Origin: Paenibacillus harenae DSM 16969 | Lineage (GTDB): Bacteria; Bacillota; Bacilli; Paenibacillales; Paenibacillaceae | DNA: 64,000 nt | Assembly (NCBI RefSeq): GCF_000422465.1 | Contig: NZ_AULV01000019.1 | Location: 1 to 64,000 of the forward strand | Direction: 5' to 3' | Part shown: positions 43,504-53,283 of the stretch, piece by piece | How positions within the stretch are numbered: the stretch's first letter is position 1 | Layout: the number at the start of each line of letters is the position of its first letter | Translations under genes and position numbers: made by a program | Notes under the pieces: generated by a model | Databases searched by the model: none | Told to the model about the DNA's origin: nothing | The model's input: the letters and a program-made list of their open reading frames with translations, nothing else

Positions 43504-44475
43504 ATGACTACGCTCAATATTGGGATAGTGGGAACGGGCTGGTTCGGCATGATGCATGCGGAGAAGCTTTCCAAAATCGACGGAGTTAAGGTTGCCGCAT
43601 TTGAGGCTACCAGCCAGGAGAAGGCTGACCGCGCGGCGCAGAAATTCGAAGGAGCGCGCGGCTACGATTCCATTCACCAAATGCTGGATGACCGCAAGCT
43701 GGATGCGGTATACATATGCGTGCCGCCGTTCGCTCACGGGGAAATCGAAACCGCGCTTATCGAGCGCGGCATCCCTTTCCTGGTGGAGAAGCCGATCGGC
43801 ATAGACGAGCAGGTTCCGTCCGCTATTCTAAAGGGAATTGAAACGAAGCGGCTGATTACGTCCGTCGGCTACCATTTCCGTTACATGGACGGTACGGAAC
43901 GAGCGAAGGAATTGCTTCGGGAACGTACCGTCGGCATGGCGCTCGGCTACTGGATGGGATCGATGCCGGGCGTGAGCTGGTGGCGCAGGATGGAAGGCTC
44001 CGGCGGCCAATTCGTCGAGCAGACGACGCACATCGTCGATTTGCTCCGGTATACGGCCGGAGAGGTTACCGAGGTTTACGCCGCTTATGGCGACCGGATT
44101 ATGAGCGGCAAGCAGGATGGGGTTGCCGTTCCCGATGTTGGGACGGTTACGCTCAAGCTTGCTTCGGGCGCAGTCGCGACCATCAGCAACACATGCGCTA
44201 TTCCGGCGGGCGACCGGACCGGCTTGCATATTTATACGGACAAAGGCGTGTTAGAGCTGGGGCACGGCGGGTTGACGGACATAGAAGCAGGCCGCAGAAC
44301 GGAATATGCCAATCGCGCCAATCCATACGAGCTCGAGAACGAAGCGTTTCTTCATGCGGTTAAGACGGGGGACGCTTCGCGGATACGCTCCACCTACGCA
44401 GACGCTTGGCTTACGCACCGGGTCACGATAGCCGCGAATGAGTCGGCGCGTACGGGACTTCCGGTGAAGCTTTAA
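43504..44475 (+). CDS. Gfo/Idh/MocA family oxidoreductase
   Basis: This 323-residue protein has the Rossmann motif IGIVGTGWFGMMHA (residues 5-18), VEKPIG (about residue 98) and an EQTTHIVDLLRY segment (about 175) with the histidine typical of the active site. GGGAGGG precedes ATG 43504. It is a predicted NAD(P)-dependent sugar dehydrogenase of unknown substrate, monocistronic between its promoter and a terminator. Confidence 0.9.
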   Translation: MTTLNIGIVGTGWFGMMHAEKLSKIDGVKVAAFEATSQEKADRAAQKFEGARGYDSIHQMLDDRKLDAVYICVPPFAHGEIETALIERGIPFLVEKPIGIDEQVPSAILKGIETKRLITSVGYHFRYMDGTERAKELLRERTVGMALGYWMGSMPGVSWWRRMEGSGGQFVEQTTHIVDLLRYTAGEVTEVYAAYGDRIMSGKQDGVAVPDVGTVTLKLASGAVATISNTCAIPAGDRTGLHIYTDKGVLELGHGGLTDIEAGRRTEYANRANPYELENEAFLHAVKTGDASRIRSTYADAWLTHRVTIAANESARTGLPVKL

Positions 44476-44523
44476 GGGCTGGCTGCGACCTCCTTTCAAT
44501 ATAAGATCGGGACTAGAAACAAG

Positions 44524-44561
44524 AAGCAGCGATGTCAGGATATCCCTGATAATCGCTGCTT
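44524..44561. terminator. Terminator between the oxidoreductase and the convergent CorA-like gene
   Basis: Arms AAGCAGCGAT and ATCGCTGCTT pair, with a second inner stem (TCAGG with CCTGA). The structure is nearly symmetric, so it can serve both converging genes. Confidence 0.75.
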
Positions 44562-44632
44562 TCTAGTTATGCGTCATTAAAAATGGCGGATAAGCGGGAT
44601 TTCCCGCGTCATAGAACTTTATCCGTAACCTT

Positions 44633-45826
44633 TCAGCCGCGTTTTTTTCTGCGGGAGAGCGGTTCGTTGCCTGTGGACTCATCGGCTGTCCGCTTCGGCG
44701 CGACCGGCCGCCGGGCGGCCTTCCTCTTGCCGGTACGGCTGGATCTGGAAAGCATACCGCCATCCCCGACGATTTCCTGCGGCTTCCGGCCGTTTAATAA
44801 ATCGCCGGTCCAGCCCTTCTTCCACAGCCATATATAGATCACGACGGTGATGACGGCTACAACCGTGATCATGACGGCAAACCCCCACGGTTCGTCTTTC
44901 CACGGCAGGTTGATAAAGTTAGAGCCCCACAGCGAACTGATGATCGTCGCCGGCAGAAACAGCACCGTAAATATCGTTAACGTCTTCATAATATCGTTGC
45001 CGCGAAAGCTTGCGATCGCGTCGTCCATCGAGATAAGCGTATCGATCTCTAAGGCGTAATGCTTAAGAAGCGCATCGATCCGCTCCAGCTTATGCGTGAT
45101 TCGTTTGAAGGCGTCCGTATCGGCAAGGACCTCCATGAACGCCTCTTTGGCGGCTCCGTGAAGCTCCCTGACCGGGATGAAGAGGTGGCTCCAGTGGAGC
45201 AGGTCGTACCGCCTCTCGAAGATGACGTCGATTAGGCCGGTTCTGTTCGCTTGGCGCATTGCGGCCTCCAGATCGCCTAACCGGGATTCGAATCCGTCAA
45301 GTCCTTCGTGGAATGTCTCAAGAATGATGCTTAGCATGACGAATAAACCTTCGGGAGCGGTACCGCATCCGGTTAATTTCGTTTCATGCTCTTCGGATTG
45401 CAGCCGGAGCGGCAGACGGAAATCGTCATGCATCGTCAGCAGCTTCTTCCGCGACAGCCAGAAGTGAAAGGGCTGAACGTCCGTCTGGTCTTCGGAAACC
45501 TGAAACATCAGCGTACCGTAGAGCAAATGACCCGACTCCTGACTTTCTCCGATCGTTATTTGGTTTGTCCGCCTGCCTGCGCACTCATCGATCCAGGAGG
45601 CCGTTTCCGGGAAGGCGCGTTTCAGTTCGTCCGCCTGTCCCTGCGCCGCTTCCTGCTCTTTTTTTGCGGCGGCGTGGCTCGCTCTCAGCTCTTCGCGCGC
45701 AGAAGCCGCAAGCTTCCTGCTTTTTTTTCTGCTGGGCATAGGTTCTTGCCGAACAGCTTGCTGCTTTGCCAGCTGCAGTACATGCCATTCCCATCCTGAG
45801 GGATAGCGAAGCATCCGATGGATCAT
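44633..45826 (-). CDS. CorA-like (MIT family) divalent cation transporter with altered signature
   Basis: This protein of 397 residues has a soluble N-terminal part and two C-terminal membrane helices (TLTIFTVLFLPATIISSLWG and FAVMITVVAVITVVIYIWLW), the CorA layout. The GMN selectivity signature after helix 1 is GSN here (LWGSNFINLPW), so ion preference may differ. The N-terminal 30-90 region is Lys/Glu/Ala-rich coil and the C-terminal tail is very basic. The frame extends to 45859, but ATG 45826 follows AGGAGG. Confidence 0.8.
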   Translation of the reverse strand: MIHRMLRYPSGWEWHVLQLAKQQAVRQEPMPSRKKSRKLAASAREELRASHAAAKKEQEAAQGQADELKRAFPETASWIDECAGRRTNQITIGESQESGHLLYGTLMFQVSEDQTDVQPFHFWLSRKKLLTMHDDFRLPLRLQSEEHETKLTGCGTAPEGLFVMLSIILETFHEGLDGFESRLGDLEAAMRQANRTGLIDVIFERRYDLLHWSHLFIPVRELHGAAKEAFMEVLADTDAFKRITHKLERIDALLKHYALEIDTLISMDDAIASFRGNDIMKTLTIFTVLFLPATIISSLWGSNFINLPWKDEPWGFAVMITVVAVITVVIYIWLWKKGWTGDLLNGRKPQEIVGDGGMLSRSSRTGKRKAARRPVAPKRTADESTGNEPLSRRKKRG

Positions 45827-46106
45827 CGCTTTGCCTCCTGCTTGTCCGTTATTTTCCAATATCTATTCCTCCATCATAACCTGAACGGCAATGATGTACA
45901 ACCTGAAGGCCGGATAAGTCAAATCTTTCGAAATGACATGTCTGAGATATGCGGCATGCGATTTGTTCCGACATATTTAGGGTATACCAAGAGTGTCTGG
46001 GGCATAGGATGCAGCCAAAGAAAGAATGAAGATCAGTTTTCGATAAAATTGTTATTGCCTGCGAACGAAGTGGGTTTTTCTTGCGAGAACGAGGGAGGAT
46101 GACAAG

Positions 46107-46664
46107 ATGACTAGAAAAATTGGCATATTCGATACGGAACAGCAAGCGATAAATGCCATTCAGCAACTGGAACAGGCAGGGTTTGTGCAAGGCGAGCTGC
46201 AGGTTCTTGCCAAGGACTCCGAGCATTCACGGCGCATTGAAGCGGAAAGCGGCGTGCATGCCGACGAGCTTCGCGAATTGGAAGATACGTCGGATGAGAG
46301 GCAGGGTCTCGGCCGTATGGGCATGGCGACCGCCGCCGGATTCGGCACTCCCGGCGCAACGGCCGCCTACGGAATTACCGGGTATGGAACATCAGTTCTA
46401 TTCGGAGGCGTGTTTCCATCAGTCGCAGCCGCTCTATTCAATGGGAACGAACACGATGCGGCTCTGCATTCGCTGGGGCTCGATGACGATGAGGCGCAGC
46501 TATGCCATCAAGCGCTGCAGAACGGCTCCGTGATCGTCATCGCCCGTACCGACGAGAGCAAATCGCTGTTGGACAAGGAGGACGGTCCCGATTTATCCCG
46601 GCTGAGCAAAGCCGAGGCTATATTCCGCCAATACAACGCCAAAGCGATTGCTTCGGGAGTCTAG
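46107..46664 (+). CDS. General stress protein, YflT/GSP17M-type domain
   Basis: This 185-residue protein begins RKIGIFDTEQQAINAIQQL, the pattern of YflT (heat-induced stress) domains, followed by a glycine/alanine-rich middle (GMATAAGFGTPGATAAYG) that could insert in membrane. The C-terminus contains VIVIARTDE. GAGGGAGG precedes the ATG. A GGGTAT at 45980 could be a weak sigma-B -10, but the -35 is poor. The 45827-46106 gap otherwise shows nothing. Confidence 0.75.
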   Translation: MTRKIGIFDTEQQAINAIQQLEQAGFVQGELQVLAKDSEHSRRIEAESGVHADELRELEDTSDERQGLGRMGMATAAGFGTPGATAAYGITGYGTSVLFGGVFPSVAAALFNGNEHDAALHSLGLDDDEAQLCHQALQNGSVIVIARTDESKSLLDKEDGPDLSRLSKAEAIFRQYNAKAIASGV

Positions 46665-46693
46665 CTTGTTCCTCTCCGGATGGTCCAACAATA

Positions 46694-46745
46694 AAGCCTC
46701 ATTCCAGCTGCAGCGTAGGAGCCGACAGCCGGTGAGGCTTTTTCT
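46694..46745 (+). terminator. Terminator after the stress protein gene
   Basis: AAGCCTCA pairs with TGAGGCTT across a long loop, followed by TTTTCTC. Confidence 0.75.
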
Positions 46746-46793
46746 CAAATTCAAGAACATTCGGAGTAAACGGTTGGCGTCCTCCGACAAGGA

Positions 46794-48026
46794 TTATTCC
46801 GCGCCGACGAGCGTACGGCGGCCAAGTCCGATGATCCCGGCTAACGGATGGGTTTCACCGCAGATGCGATCCCGCAGCAGCTGCGCGGCCAGCATGCTGT
46901 AGACCGTGCCGTTACCCCCGTAGCATAGACAGTAATATACATTTCTCCAAGCCGGATCCTCGCCGATGAACGGGAGGTTATCCCGGGATTCCCCGAAGGG
47001 GGCGCTCCATTCATATTCAATTGGGGCGGAGAGCCCGGGAAACATCTTCTGCAGCCGCAGCATCAGCGTATTGCTTCTGGCCCGGAGAGCCCGTTCGTCG
47101 TGCACCGGCAGTCCCAATGCCTCATCCAGCCCGCCTATTATGACACGCTTATCGCCGGTCGTGCGCATATACGTGTAGGGACGGGCCGTTTCCCAAATGA
47201 GAAAACGCTCGTGCCAGCTTTGAAGATCGGGCTGCACTCCCGTTACCATAACAAAAGTGCGGTTCATATTCGTTTTGATCAGCTTGCCGCGAAGCTCGTC
47301 CTGCTCGTAACCGACCGCGTAGACGACATGCTCGGCTTCGATCACATAACCTTCGGCTGTCTGAAGAAGATGAATGCCGTTCGGGAGGGTCTCGTGCTTC
47401 GTTACGTCGGTATGCTCATATATTTCGAGTCCTTGCCGGAAGGCGTCATTTGCCGCTGTATTAACGAATTTATATGGATTGATCTCGGCATCCCCGTGAG
47501 CGACGATCGCCCCGGGCTTACGGAAAGGGAATCGGGCGGCGATGTCGTCGCTTGACCAGAATTCCACATCGAAGCCGAAGGCTTGGAGCGTCTCGTACTC
47601 GTGCCTCAGCTTGCTCAGCTCCTGCTCGCTTGAAGCGTATAGAAGACTGCTTCTTTTTCTTAATTCAACGTCATGCGACAAACCTGACGCTATCGATGCG
47701 AGCTTGTTGACGCTGTCGCGGCAAGCTTTGTAGAGGACGACGGCATCGCGCTCTCCGATCTGCATGATGAGATCGGTCAGCATAATGTCGTTCGAACATT
47801 GCACCAGCCCGGTGCTCGCCAAGGTAGTCCCGCCGGCGATGCGTCCGCGGTCGAGCATAATAGCAGAGAGGCCGCTGCGGACAAATACATAGCTGCAGAC
47901 CGCCCCTGACATTCCTCCGCCGATGACCGCTACCTTTGTTTTTCTATTTTGCCTCAGCGGCTCATATTGGTTCGTATTTTTTAGCGTACCCGGCCAAAAC
48001 AGGTTTCCGGCGTGCAGCTCCGTCAT
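46794..48026 (-). CDS. FAD-dependent oxidoreductase (DAO/DadA-like)
   Basis: This protein of 410 residues has the FAD-binding dinucleotide fold VAVIGGGMSGAVCSYVFVR (about residues 30-48), a GGTTLASTGLVQCSND segment, and a C-terminal GETHPLAGIIGLGR. It resembles the glycine/D-amino-acid oxidase group that, in related proteins, sits with a C-terminal Rieske domain; none is present here. ATG 48026 has GGGAGTG upstream, whereas the frame to 48095 has none. The substrate is unknown. Confidence 0.85.
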   Translation of the reverse strand: MTELHAGNLFWPGTLKNTNQYEPLRQNRKTKVAVIGGGMSGAVCSYVFVRSGLSAIMLDRGRIAGGTTLASTGLVQCSNDIMLTDLIMQIGERDAVVLYKACRDSVNKLASIASGLSHDVELRKRSSLLYASSEQELSKLRHEYETLQAFGFDVEFWSSDDIAARFPFRKPGAIVAHGDAEINPYKFVNTAANDAFRQGLEIYEHTDVTKHETLPNGIHLLQTAEGYVIEAEHVVYAVGYEQDELRGKLIKTNMNRTFVMVTGVQPDLQSWHERFLIWETARPYTYMRTTGDKRVIIGGLDEALGLPVHDERALRARSNTLMLRLQKMFPGLSAPIEYEWSAPFGESRDNLPFIGEDPAWRNVYYCLCYGGNGTVYSMLAAQLLRDRICGETHPLAGIIGLGRRTLVGAE

Positions 48027-48129
48027 CAATATCACTCCCAAAGGTAGTATTGCCCGCTTTTTCGAAAATGAAGCTTGTAGCGGACGATATGGCATGCAGG
48101 AGAGGCGGCGGTGCCGGCTGTCTTAAAGG

Positions 48130-48999
48130 CTACTCGTCCTGGCTTCTCATCGCTTCGCGGTAAGCGGTCGGAGACTGGCCGTGCAGCCTGCGGAATTGCT
48201 TGGAGAAATACAGGGCGTCCTGCAGGCCGACGGAGGCGGCGATCTGTTCGACGGTCAGCTCAGGACGCTCGCGCAGCATGCGGCGGGCCGTATCGATGCG
48301 AAGCTTGAGCAGGAAGGTGACCGGAGAGACGCCGGTGCGTTGCTTGAACAAACGAGACAAATAAGCGCGGTTGTACCCGAGCGATTCTGCCATTTGTTCA
48401 ATGGAGACGGGATGGGCGTATTGGGTTGACAAGTAATGGGCGACCTGCTGCAGCAGCCGGTCGCTCTCCGCTTGTCCCGTCCGCGGCGCTCCGTCATCTT
48501 GAGGGAGAAGCTGCGTTTTATATTCAGCCATCAGAAGATGAAGGTAGCCTGCCGCCTTCATATCCGCCGCCGCGCCTCCGCCGCGGAACGTATCGTAAAT
48601 CCGGCGGAATAATACGCCTGCTTTCCGCCACTTCGCCAGCCGGACGACCTGCTGCCCCGAACGGAAGCCGGCCCCGGCCGTCAGCTCCGCCGAATTCGTG
48701 CCGTTAAAAGCGACCCAGCGGTAGCGCCAGGGCTCATCGCCGTCCGATTCATAGCTGATCAGCTGCTCCGGCTCGATCAGAAAGGTATCGCCCGCTTGCA
48801 GTTCATGTCTGTTGCCTTCGCATATAAATACGCCTTTGCCGCCCAGAACGATATGCATTAAATAGAAGTCATAGACCTTCGGACCCAGGCGGTGGAGCGG
48901 CTTCGTCTGGCTCTCTCCGGCAAACAGCACATTCAACGGGCTGTTCCCGCCTTGCGTGATAACCGGGTTCGAGGCTACGCGGTACATATCCTGCTGCAT
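48130..48999 (-). CDS. AraC family regulator divergent from the gal operon
   Basis: This 289-residue protein has an N-terminal cupin sugar-binding half (VLGGKGVFICEGNRHELQAGD) and a C-terminal AraC HTH pair (MAESLGYNRAYLSRLFKQR, then IAASVGLQDALYFSKQFRR). It is transcribed away from galK with about 200 bases between, so it probably controls galactose use. Confidence 0.9.
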   Translation of the reverse strand: MQQDMYRVASNPVITQGGNSPLNVLFAGESQTKPLHRLGPKVYDFYLMHIVLGGKGVFICEGNRHELQAGDTFLIEPEQLISYESDGDEPWRYRWVAFNGTNSAELTAGAGFRSGQQVVRLAKWRKAGVLFRRIYDTFRGGGAAADMKAAGYLHLLMAEYKTQLLPQDDGAPRTGQAESDRLLQQVAHYLSTQYAHPVSIEQMAESLGYNRAYLSRLFKQRTGVSPVTFLLKLRIDTARRMLRERPELTVEQIAASVGLQDALYFSKQFRRLHGQSPTAYREAMRSQDE

Positions 49000-49202
49000 T
49001 GTACTTTACACCTGCTTTATATTCGAATGAAAATCAGTCGTTCCAGCGTTTTTACTTATCATAGCATGTCTGAATCCTTACTGAGAAGTCACATAAATCC
49101 ATATAATAAGCACTTAGCGCCATTTCGTTTCGGATCGGGTTCCCGTATACTGTAAATGAAATCGGCGACGCACTATATTGATAAAAAGGAACGTGATAGC
49201 AA

Positions 49203-50375
49203 ATGGCAAACATTGAGGCGCTAACACAGCAATTTATACAGCAGTACGGCGGAGAGGCAGGCGATATCGCCGTATTTCACGCTCCGGGCCGCGTTAATTT
49301 GATCGGCGAGCATACGGACTATAACGGCGGATACGTTTTTCCGGCCGCGTTAACCTTCGGGACTACGCTTCTTATCCGCAAACGTCCGGATCACAAGCTC
49401 GGTCTGGCAACGACAAACTTCCCGGCAAAGAAGCAATTCTCGCTTGATTCGATCGTTTACGATGAGGCGGACGACTGGATGAACTACCCGAAGGGGATCG
49501 TGAACGAGCTTCAGCAGAGCGGAGTGGCGTTCAAGAACGGCTATGACCTGCTGTACCACGGTGAAATTCCGAACGGATCCGGCTTGTCTTCCTCCGCGTC
49601 TATCGAGGTGGTCACCGCTTATGCGCTTCTGACGCTCGAAGGGCTGCCTGCGGATACGGTCAAAATCGCGCTGCTGGCGCAGAAGTCCGAAAACGAGTTC
49701 AACGGCGTCAAATGCGGCATCATGGACCAGTTTGCGGTTGCGAACGGCAAGAAGGACCATGCGATTCTTCTGATGTGCGATACGCTGGAATATGACCTCG
49801 TGCCGTTCCAATCCGGGCGCTACAAGCTGGTCATCGGCAATACGAATAAACGCCGCGGCCTGGTCGATTCCAAATATAATGAGCGCCGCAGCCAATGCGA
49901 GCAGGCCGTTGCAGACCTGCAGACTGCCTTCCCGGATTTGAAGCTGCTCGGTCAACTCAGTCTGGAGCAATTCAATTCCGCCAAGCATCTGATCAAGGAC
50001 GAAACGGTGCAAAGGCGCGCTCAGCACGTCGTAGAAGAGATCGACCGCGTTCTGCAATCGATCAAAGCGCTTAAAGCGAACGATCTTGAGCAGTTCGGCC
50101 GGTTGATGAACGGCTCGCATGATTCGCTGCGCGATCTGTATGAAGTGACGGGCGACGAGCTTGACGCGATGGTAGCGGCAGCCCGCCAGGTGCCGGGCGT
50201 GCTCGGCTCGCGTATGACGGGAGCCGGCTTCGGAGGCTGCACCGTATCGTTGGTCCATGAAGACAGCGTGGAGGCATTCCAAGAAGAGGTCGGCCGCAAA
50301 TATAAAGAAGCAACCGGCTTGACCGCTGATTTCTATGTCTGCACCATCGGCAACGGCGTTGAACAACTCGCGTAA
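49203..50375 (+). CDS. galK: Galactokinase
   Basis: This 390-residue GHMP kinase phosphorylates galactose at C1 in the Leloir pathway. It has the galactokinase signature GRVNLIGEHTDYNGGYV (about residue 30), the ATP-binding PNGSGLSSSASIEV (about residue 122) and the third GHMP motif GSRMTGAGFGGC (about residue 335). AAAAAGGAA precedes ATG 49203. It is first in galK-galE-galT. Confidence 0.96.
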   Translation: MANIEALTQQFIQQYGGEAGDIAVFHAPGRVNLIGEHTDYNGGYVFPAALTFGTTLLIRKRPDHKLGLATTNFPAKKQFSLDSIVYDEADDWMNYPKGIVNELQQSGVAFKNGYDLLYHGEIPNGSGLSSSASIEVVTAYALLTLEGLPADTVKIALLAQKSENEFNGVKCGIMDQFAVANGKKDHAILLMCDTLEYDLVPFQSGRYKLVIGNTNKRRGLVDSKYNERRSQCEQAVADLQTAFPDLKLLGQLSLEQFNSAKHLIKDETVQRRAQHVVEEIDRVLQSIKALKANDLEQFGRLMNGSHDSLRDLYEVTGDELDAMVAAARQVPGVLGSRMTGAGFGGCTVSLVHEDSVEAFQEEVGRKYKEATGLTADFYVCTIGNGVEQLA

Positions 50376-50421
50376 ATGTTAACCCATCACAAAAATAAGC
50401 ACTGGAGAGGGGAAATCATTC

Positions 50422-51411
50422 ATGGCAGTACTCGTAACTGGAGGAGCAGGCTATATCGGTTCGCATACGGTCGCGGCGTTATTGGAACGCGGCGAAGAGA
50501 TCGTTGTGGTCGACAATTTACAGCAGGGCCATAAGAAAGCATTGCTTGGAGGCAAGCTCTATGAAGGCGACCTTCGCGATGCGTCGTTTATGGATACCGT
50601 GTTTCAAGAAAATAAGATTGACGCCGTCATACATTTCGCGGCAAATTCGCTTGTCGGCGAGAGCATGAAGGACCCGGGCAAATATTATCACAACAATGTA
50701 TTCGGAACGCTTTGCCTGCTGGAGAAGATGAATGAGCATAACGTTCGCAAAATCGTATTTTCGTCTACCGCGGCCACATACGGCGAGCCGGAAAATGTGC
50801 CGATCGACGAATACGACCGCACGCTTCCGACGAACGCTTACGGCGAAACGAAGCTCGCGATGGAAAAAATGATGAAGTGGTTCGACATCGCCCACGGCAT
50901 CAAGTTCGTCTCGCTGCGTTACTTCAACGCGGCAGGCGCGCACGAAAGCGGACGGATCGGCGAGGATCACAACCCGGAAACGCATCTGATTCCGATCGTG
51001 CTGCAGGCAGCCCTCGGACAACGGCCGCATATCTCGGTATTCGGCGAGGATTACGAGACGCCGGACGGCACTTGCATCCGCGACTACATTCACGTCAGCG
51101 ACCTTGCGGACGCTCACGTCCTGGCGGTAGACCGTCTTCGCACCGGCGCAGACAGCTCCATCTATAATCTCGGCAACGGCACCGGCTTCTCGGTGAAGCA
51201 GGTCATCGACATCGCCCGCGCCGTAACCGGCAGAGAGATTCCGGCCGTCATGGAAGCCCGCCGCCCGGGAGATCCCGCCGTGCTGGTCGCATCCTCGGAT
51301 CGCGCCCGCCGGGAGCTTGGTTGGAAGCCGAAGCGCGACAAGCTGGAGGATATCGTCAAGAGCGCTTGGAGCTGGCATGAAGCGAATCCTCAAGGCTATA
51401 ACGACAAGTAG
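50422..51411 (+). CDS. galE: UDP-glucose 4-epimerase
   Basis: This 329-residue SDR-fold enzyme interconverts UDP-galactose and UDP-glucose. It has the NAD motif VTGGAGYIGSHTVAAL (residues 4-19), VIHFAANSLVGES, the catalytic FSSTAATYG and YGETKLAMEK (Tyr and Lys), and RYFNAAGAHESGRIGEDH. It is the second gene of the gal operon, 46 bases after galK. Confidence 0.96.
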   Translation: MAVLVTGGAGYIGSHTVAALLERGEEIVVVDNLQQGHKKALLGGKLYEGDLRDASFMDTVFQENKIDAVIHFAANSLVGESMKDPGKYYHNNVFGTLCLLEKMNEHNVRKIVFSSTAATYGEPENVPIDEYDRTLPTNAYGETKLAMEKMMKWFDIAHGIKFVSLRYFNAAGAHESGRIGEDHNPETHLIPIVLQAALGQRPHISVFGEDYETPDGTCIRDYIHVSDLADAHVLAVDRLRTGADSSIYNLGNGTGFSVKQVIDIARAVTGREIPAVMEARRPGDPAVLVASSDRARRELGWKPKRDKLEDIVKSAWSWHEANPQGYNDK

Positions 51412-51435
51412 CTGAAGCGAAAGGAGCAATTACCC

Positions 51436-53022
51436 GTGGCAAACGAACAACAAATGCCTTCAGCAAACGAAACGCTGCTTCTGATCGAGCGGCTGCTGCA
51501 ATTCGCGAAGCAGCGCAAGTTTATTCAGGAGTTGGATATGAACGCGGCGCGCAACGCGCTGCTTGACTTATTTCATTTCACCGAGCCGGGAGAAGCCCCG
51601 GTTCCCGAGGAACGATTGGAAAGCCCGGTATCGCTTCTCGAGCCGCTTCTCGATTACGGTTATTCGATCGGCCTTATTCCGGACAATACAACGACCTACC
51701 GGGATTTGCTTGATGCCCGCATTATGGGACTGCTGATGCCGCGGCCATCCGAAGCGCATGCCGAATTCCATCGCACCGCGCAAGCGGAGGGGCTGAAGGC
51801 GGCGACCGACGCGTTCTACCAGCTGAGCATCGATTCCAACTACATTCGGATGGACCGGATCAGGAAGAACCGATATTGGCTTCATGCTACGGATTTCGGC
51901 AGCCTGGAGATTACGATCAACCTGTCGAAGCCGGAGAAGGACCCGAAGGAAATCGCTTTGCTGAAGACGATGCCGCAGGCTAGATATCCGAGATGTCTGC
52001 TGTGCGCGGAGAACGTAGGATACGCGGGACGTCCGGATCATCCGGCCCGGCAAAATCTCCGCGTGCTGCCTCTGACGCTGCAAGGAGAACAGTGGTACTT
52101 CCAATATTCTCCTTACGTGTATTACAATGAGCACAGCATTATTTTCAAAGGCGCGCATGAGCCGATGGCGATTTCCCATATGTCGTTTGCGAGGCTGCTC
52201 GACTTCGTAGAGCAATTCCCGCATTATTTCATCGGCTCTAACGCCGACCTGCCGATCGTCGGCGGTTCCATCCTGAGCCACGATCATTTCCAGGGAGGAC
52301 GCCATGTATTCCCGATGGAGGCGGCTCGGACGGAGCAAGCCTTTACCGATCCGAAGCTTCCGGGCGTACGATTCGGGATTGTCAAGTGGCCGATGTCGGT
52401 CGTTCGCGTGAACGGCACCTCGAAGGGCGACGTTCACCGGGCGGCATGCCGCCTTCTTGACGAATGGCGGGGATACAGCGATGGATCGGCGGACGTGCTT
52501 GCCTTCACGGAGCAGGAGGACGGAACACGCACGCCGCATAACACCATCACGCCAATCGCAAGGCTGCGAGACAACGGCGAATATGAAATCGATCTGGTGC
52601 TGCGCAACAACAGAACAAGCGACGAGCATCCGGACGGCATATTCCATCCGCATCGGCACCTGCATCACATTAAGAAAGAAAACATCGGTTTGATCGAAGT
52701 CATGGGCCTGGCCGTTCTGCCGGGACGCCTAAAGGATGAGCTGGAGCAAATCGCCGCTTATCTGACGGGAGAGTCCACGGCATCGGCGGAAGAGCTGCGC
52801 AAGCCTTCGCATCCGCTGCATAAGCATGCGGAGTGGCTGCTTTCCCTGATCGGCCGGTTCGGCACGGACTGCCCGGCCGAGCAGTCTCAGGAAATCGTTC
52901 AAGCCGAGACGGGCTGGAAGTTTCTGGATGTGCTGAAGGACGCTGGCGTGTATAAGCGCACGGCGGAAGGTCAGGCGGCATTCGAGAGATTTCTGACGGC
53001 GATCGGACTGCAGCGCGCATAA
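51436..53022 (+). CDS. galT: UDP-glucose-hexose-1-phosphate uridylyltransferase (Firmicute type)
   Basis: This 528-residue protein is the long, Firmicute-type GalT that transfers UMP from UDP-glucose to galactose 1-phosphate. CLLCAENVGYAGRPDHPARQ, VGGSILSHDHFQGGRH with its histidines, and FHPHRHLHHIKKENIGLIEV are characteristic. GTG 51436 follows AAGGAG at 51421-51426. It closes the gal operon before a terminator. Confidence 0.95.
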   Translation: MANEQQMPSANETLLLIERLLQFAKQRKFIQELDMNAARNALLDLFHFTEPGEAPVPEERLESPVSLLEPLLDYGYSIGLIPDNTTTYRDLLDARIMGLLMPRPSEAHAEFHRTAQAEGLKAATDAFYQLSIDSNYIRMDRIRKNRYWLHATDFGSLEITINLSKPEKDPKEIALLKTMPQARYPRCLLCAENVGYAGRPDHPARQNLRVLPLTLQGEQWYFQYSPYVYYNEHSIIFKGAHEPMAISHMSFARLLDFVEQFPHYFIGSNADLPIVGGSILSHDHFQGGRHVFPMEAARTEQAFTDPKLPGVRFGIVKWPMSVVRVNGTSKGDVHRAACRLLDEWRGYSDGSADVLAFTEQEDGTRTPHNTITPIARLRDNGEYEIDLVLRNNRTSDEHPDGIFHPHRHLHHIKKENIGLIEVMGLAVLPGRLKDELEQIAAYLTGESTASAEELRKPSHPLHKHAEWLLSLIGRFGTDCPAEQSQEIVQAETGWKFLDVLKDAGVYKRTAEGQAAFERFLTAIGLQRA

Positions 53023-53029
53023 CGAATAG

Positions 53030-53076
53030 GAACCTCCTCAGGCGTCGTTCAGCGCGCAAGGAGGTTCTCTTTTTAT
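53030..53076 (+). terminator. Terminator of the gal operon
   Basis: Arms GAACCTCCT and AGGAGGTTC pair across a 20-base loop, followed by TCTTTTTAT. Confidence 0.9.
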
Positions 53077-53283
53077 AAATATAAGACCTCTGACCGGCAA
53101 TCGACTGGCGTTTCTGCCCGATCAATCGCAATTTAAAAAGTGAAATTATATTAATTTGTAAACAGCCGAAATTTATGGTATTTTTTATATGATAAACAAA
53201 GCTAATATGCAAATGTAAGTCGGAATTATTGTTTCATCTTATACTTTGCGTTTATTTCAAAATAATTATCGGAGGGGTATGAA

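Noticed and set aside
45961-45985. Sigma-B type promoter before the stress protein gene
   Set aside because: GGGTAT fits the -10, but nothing close to GTTTAA lies at the right distance.
49350-50366. Antisense ORF of 338 codons inside galK
   Set aside because: Shadow of galK with no ribosome site or family similarity.
51568-52668. Long antisense ORF of 366 codons inside galT
   Set aside because: Arg/His-rich translation typical of the antisense of a GC-biased gene; galT is clearly the coding strand.
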